From Promethearchaeota archaeon (lineage in GTDB: Archaea > Asgardarchaeota > Lokiarchaeia > Sigyniarchaeales > SOKP01), in contig JAUWZT010000014.1 in the NCBI GenBank assembly GCA_030615145.1, positions 1-25,052 on the forward strand: 25,052 nt of DNA, written 5' to 3'. The notes beneath the pieces are model-generated. The model saw nothing but the letters and a program-made list of their open reading frames with translations. It was not told the origin of the DNA and did not search any database. A program made the position numbers and the translations under genes. Shown here in pieces: positions 22,677 to 25,052 of the stretch (positions within the stretch are counted from its first letter, which is position 1; each line of letters opens with the position of its first letter).

Positions 22677-23966
22677 TCAGTCCATTTTAGCTTTTAAATA
22701 TTTAGATATTTTCATTGCTAATCTTTCTTGTTTTTTCCAATTTCCATCAGCCAATCCTTTTGAAGTTAGTTCCGAAATTACCTTTCTAATTTTTTCTTCG
22801 ACCTTTTTCACTTTCTCATTCGCAAAAACTGTCAGAGGTAAGGGCATAAAAGTATGCGTATGTATATTTGCTCCCATATCAGACAAATCTTTCATTAATT
22901 TAATTGATAGATCTACATCTTCCTCTGTTTCGTTAGGCAAGCTAAAAATAAAATCTACATTTGCTAATAGGCCGTTTTCTATTGTCAATTCAACAGCCTT
23001 ATAAACAGATTTAACAGAGTGGCCTCTATTACACAAGTTTAATATTCTCTGACTTCCCGATTGGGCTCCAATTGTTATGTTATCATTAGCAGCGTATTTT
23101 AAAACCAATCCTAAAGTCTCAGTAGTCACGTGTTCAGGCCTAACTTCAGATGGAAACGATCCTAAGAATATCCTCCCTTTCGGTTTGATTATTTCCCCTA
23201 TTTGAATTAATAATTCTTCTAATTGGGGAAGATTAAGCGTTTTCCCATCCAATGAGCCGTAAGAAAAAGCATTTGGAGTAATAAATCTTATATCTGTTTT
23301 ATTAAAACTTTTCATAAATTTAACTGTTTTACAAATTGAGTTAATGCTTCTATGTCTTGGAAGAGTTCCCAAAATATAAGGTGTTTGACAAAAATAACAA
23401 ACATAAGGACAACCCCTAGTTATTTCAATTGCTCCAAACTTTACATTTTTAACAGGTAACGGAGGATATTTATCCAAATTGATCCATTGTCTTTTTTTAG
23501 TTAGTATAAAGTTATTACCTGCATTTAGATAAGCAATTCCACTTATATCATTAACAATTTCATCATTATTAATCTTTTTAAGAATTTCTATTAGAGTTTC
23601 CTCACCTTCGCCCTTCACGACTAAATCAAATCCTATTTCAAGAGTTCCTTCTGGATCACCTGTCGGATGAGGGCCACCCGCGATAAACAAAGCTCGTTGG
23701 TTATATTTTTTCCGTAATATTTTAATTAAATCAAGAATCTCCCATAATTGAGTTGTAAAAAAAGATATTCCTACAACAACTTTTTGATGATTTTGAATTA
23801 TTTTTTCTAACTCGTTAATAAGGTTTTGATAGCCACGAATAAAATAAATCTTAACATCATCTAACTCGCTTTCAGTTTCAATGGCACCAATTAACGCGTT
23901 AAAACTGTAAATGTTTTGTTTTTGATATAAAACAACTAATGCTATTTTTGATTGCAAATATAACAC
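22677..23966 (-). CDS. B12-binding radical SAM protein, MJ1487-like (429 aa)
   Basis: The N-terminal third (about 30-130) has a B12-binding-type fold (VVVGISFFTTQ, then FIAGGPHPTGDPEG, and DLVVKGEGEETL), although the usual DxHxxG cobalamin motif is not obvious. The radical SAM centre is CPYVCYFC (C186, C190, C193). Downstream are GQSG-type and SAM-binding segments (TIGAQSGSQRILNLCNRGHS). This arrangement resembles a family called after M. jannaschii MJ1487. Substrates of that family are not known to me. It is convergent with the CoA-transferase/GNAT gene, leaving a 20-bp gap. Confidence 0.87.
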   Translation of the reverse strand: MLYLQSKIALVVLYQKQNIYSFNALIGAIETESELDDVKIYFIRGYQNLINELEKIIQNHQKVVVGISFFTTQLWEILDLIKILRKKYNQRALFIAGGPHPTGDPEGTLEIGFDLVVKGEGEETLIEILKKINNDEIVNDISGIAYLNAGNNFILTKKRQWINLDKYPPLPVKNVKFGAIEITRGCPYVCYFCQTPYILGTLPRHRSINSICKTVKFMKSFNKTDIRFITPNAFSYGSLDGKTLNLPQLEELLIQIGEIIKPKGRIFLGSFPSEVRPEHVTTETLGLVLKYAANDNITIGAQSGSQRILNLCNRGHSVKSVYKAVELTIENGLLANVDFIFSLPNETEEDVDLSIKLMKDLSDMGANIHTHTFMPLPLTVFANEKVKKVEEKIRKVISELTSKGLADGNWKKQERLAMKISKYLKAKMD

Positions 23967-24072
23967 AACAGAAAATAAGATTATATTGGTGAATTGGTTA
24001 TATATATTTAAAATATATTTTAAATAAATTCATAACAAAAAAATCAAAAAAAAACGGCATAGTGATATAAGT

Positions 24073-24522
24073 ATGTTATTTGTAGATTTAATTGCTACGG
24101 ACCCATCTATGGTAGGTCTTGCTTGGTTAGATTTTTATTCAATAGGCCACATTTGTTTTGGTATTGGTTTGTTCCTTTTCTTTTCGCTGTTCTATACTAT
24201 ACCCAAAAAACATGGTAAAACTCCTATTTTCTCGCTACTCTTAGTATTTATTTTTAGTTTCGGATTTATAATTTTATGGGAGGTTTTAGAGAATTTCTTG
24301 TTCATTGGATTGGGATGGAAATTTGAGGGACGGCCCGACAGTTGGGAAAATATTACAACAGACATCATAATAGGTATTCTCGGAAGTCTAGTTTCTTGGC
24401 TCTTTTGCCACGAGGTCTTTGTGAAAGATAAAAACATTTGGGCCTATTATATCTTTGGTATTATAGGTTTTGGATTGTGGCTTGGTGTGTTTATTATACT
24501 ACGCGCTTTTACAATAACTTAA
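24073..24522 (+). CDS. Small membrane protein, four helices (149 aa)
   Basis: Four hydrophobic segments lie at about residues 17-42, 52-75, 95-115 and 122-146. Conserved-looking polar residues are inside the membrane region: H26 (SIGHICFG), WEVLENFLF (W74, E75, E78), and DSWENITTDIIIG (D93, D101). This His/Glu/Asp arrangement resembles the VanZ/DUF2238-type membrane families, but I cannot assign a name. The divergent radical SAM gene starts 106 nt away. Confidence 0.75.
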   Translation: MLFVDLIATDPSMVGLAWLDFYSIGHICFGIGLFLFFSLFYTIPKKHGKTPIFSLLLVFIFSFGFIILWEVLENFLFIGLGWKFEGRPDSWENITTDIIIGILGSLVSWLFCHEVFVKDKNIWAYYIFGIIGFGLWLGVFIILRAFTIT

Positions 24523-24614
24523 ACAAATTCTTTTATTTCTAATATAAAACAATTTTTTTAATAACTTATTTTCTTTTTCTACTATAGCTCTTATGATTTA
24601 AGAAAAAACGGGAT

Positions 24615-25052
24615 ATGGCTGATATTAAAGATTGTATTGAATATAATAGGGGATCAATTCCATTAATTATTTCAGTCCCTCACGGCGGTAAAACTAAATG
24701 TGATCATATTCCTCAGAGAACTAATGGGATCCATGGAATAGATAAAGATACAATAAAATTAGCATGTGAGTTAATTGAAAAGATTAAAAATATCTTTAAA
24801 TTTAAGACTCCATCCTATATTATATCAAAAATCCATAGAGCAAAAATAGATTTTAATAGAAATTCATCTGAAGCATTTGATCAAGAATCAGAATTGGCTA
24901 AGAGAATTTATCGCTTTTACCATAATAAGATAGAAGAATTAATTTTATACAATTTAGAGACTTTCAACCATTCAATGTTAATAGATATTCACGGATTTGA
25001 AAAAGAGAAACGACCAAAAGGATTTCGAGACGTTGAATTAATTTTAGGAACA
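24615..25052 (+). CDS. N-formylglutamate amidohydrolase-like protein, partial
   Basis: The ATG at 24615 opens a frame that runs to the right edge without a stop (146 codons visible). It begins MADIKDCIEY, then SIPLIISVPHGGKT, the SVPHGG zinc/active-site motif of the FGase family, and later LIDIHGFEKEKRPKG with a second conserved Asp/His. The bacterial enzymes release formate from N-formylglutamate; archaeal relatives are of unknown substrate. The remainder is outside the window. Confidence 0.75.
   Translation, partial: MADIKDCIEYNRGSIPLIISVPHGGKTKCDHIPQRTNGIHGIDKDTIKLACELIEKIKNIFKFKTPSYIISKIHRAKIDFNRNSSEAFDQESELAKRIYRFYHNKIEELILYNLETFNHSMLIDIHGFEKEKRPKGFRDVELILGT

Overview
The window reads as AT-rich archaeal DNA. 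There are three tRNA genes, two of them interrupted by bulge-helix-bulge (BHB) introns, TATA-type promoters, and a protein set typical of Asgard archaea: a Roadblock/LC7 protein, a longin-like protein, four SCP2-type proteins, and short zinc-ribbon proteins of a style common in Lokiarchaeia-like genomes. The lineage is inferred from gene content, since no rRNA or universal marker is present.

Layout. 1-2500 holds the 5' part of a membrane-anchored LVIVD-repeat protein (minus strand), a small acidic ORF, a tRNA-Phe(GAA) with three introns, a zinc-ribbon protein and an unknown protein with a calcium-loop-like motif. 2581-8455 is a catabolic block: a zinc MDR dehydrogenase, a GPH-family sugar/cation symporter, a second zinc dehydrogenase resembling scyllo-inosose dehydrogenase (IolM), a sugar epimerase resembling 5-keto-L-gluconate epimerase (IolO), and a creatininase-fold hydrolase that could fill the IolN role. 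Together they suggest a Thermotoga-like, non-phosphorylated cyclitol/ketogluconate route. The IolM-like gene is interrupted by a 30-nt hairpin segment with an in-frame stop. Removing it exactly restores the catalytic zinc motif, so it is the best candidate here for a BHB-type intron in a protein-coding gene.

8570-11730 carries two tandem paralogues (two membrane helices, winged helix, zinc ribbon), a Roadblock-like protein, a longin-like protein and a divergent 98-aa ORF. The last two share an identical 13-bp element at the same distance from their start codons. 11731-13552 is a compact insertion next to tRNA-Arg(TCG): a 16-bp copy of the tRNA 3' end marks its far side, and the only gene inside encodes a protein with two HNH-type zinc motifs. 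No integrase is visible.

13714-16584 holds four SCP2-type genes, two on each strand, and a tRNA-Asp(GTC) with a T-loop intron. The rest is a U32-type protein, an HtpX-like M48 protease with a beta-rich C-terminal extension, an unknown protein, a CoA-transferase/GNAT fusion, a B12-binding radical SAM protein, a small membrane protein, and the 5' part of an N-formylglutamate-amidohydrolase-like gene that runs off the right edge.
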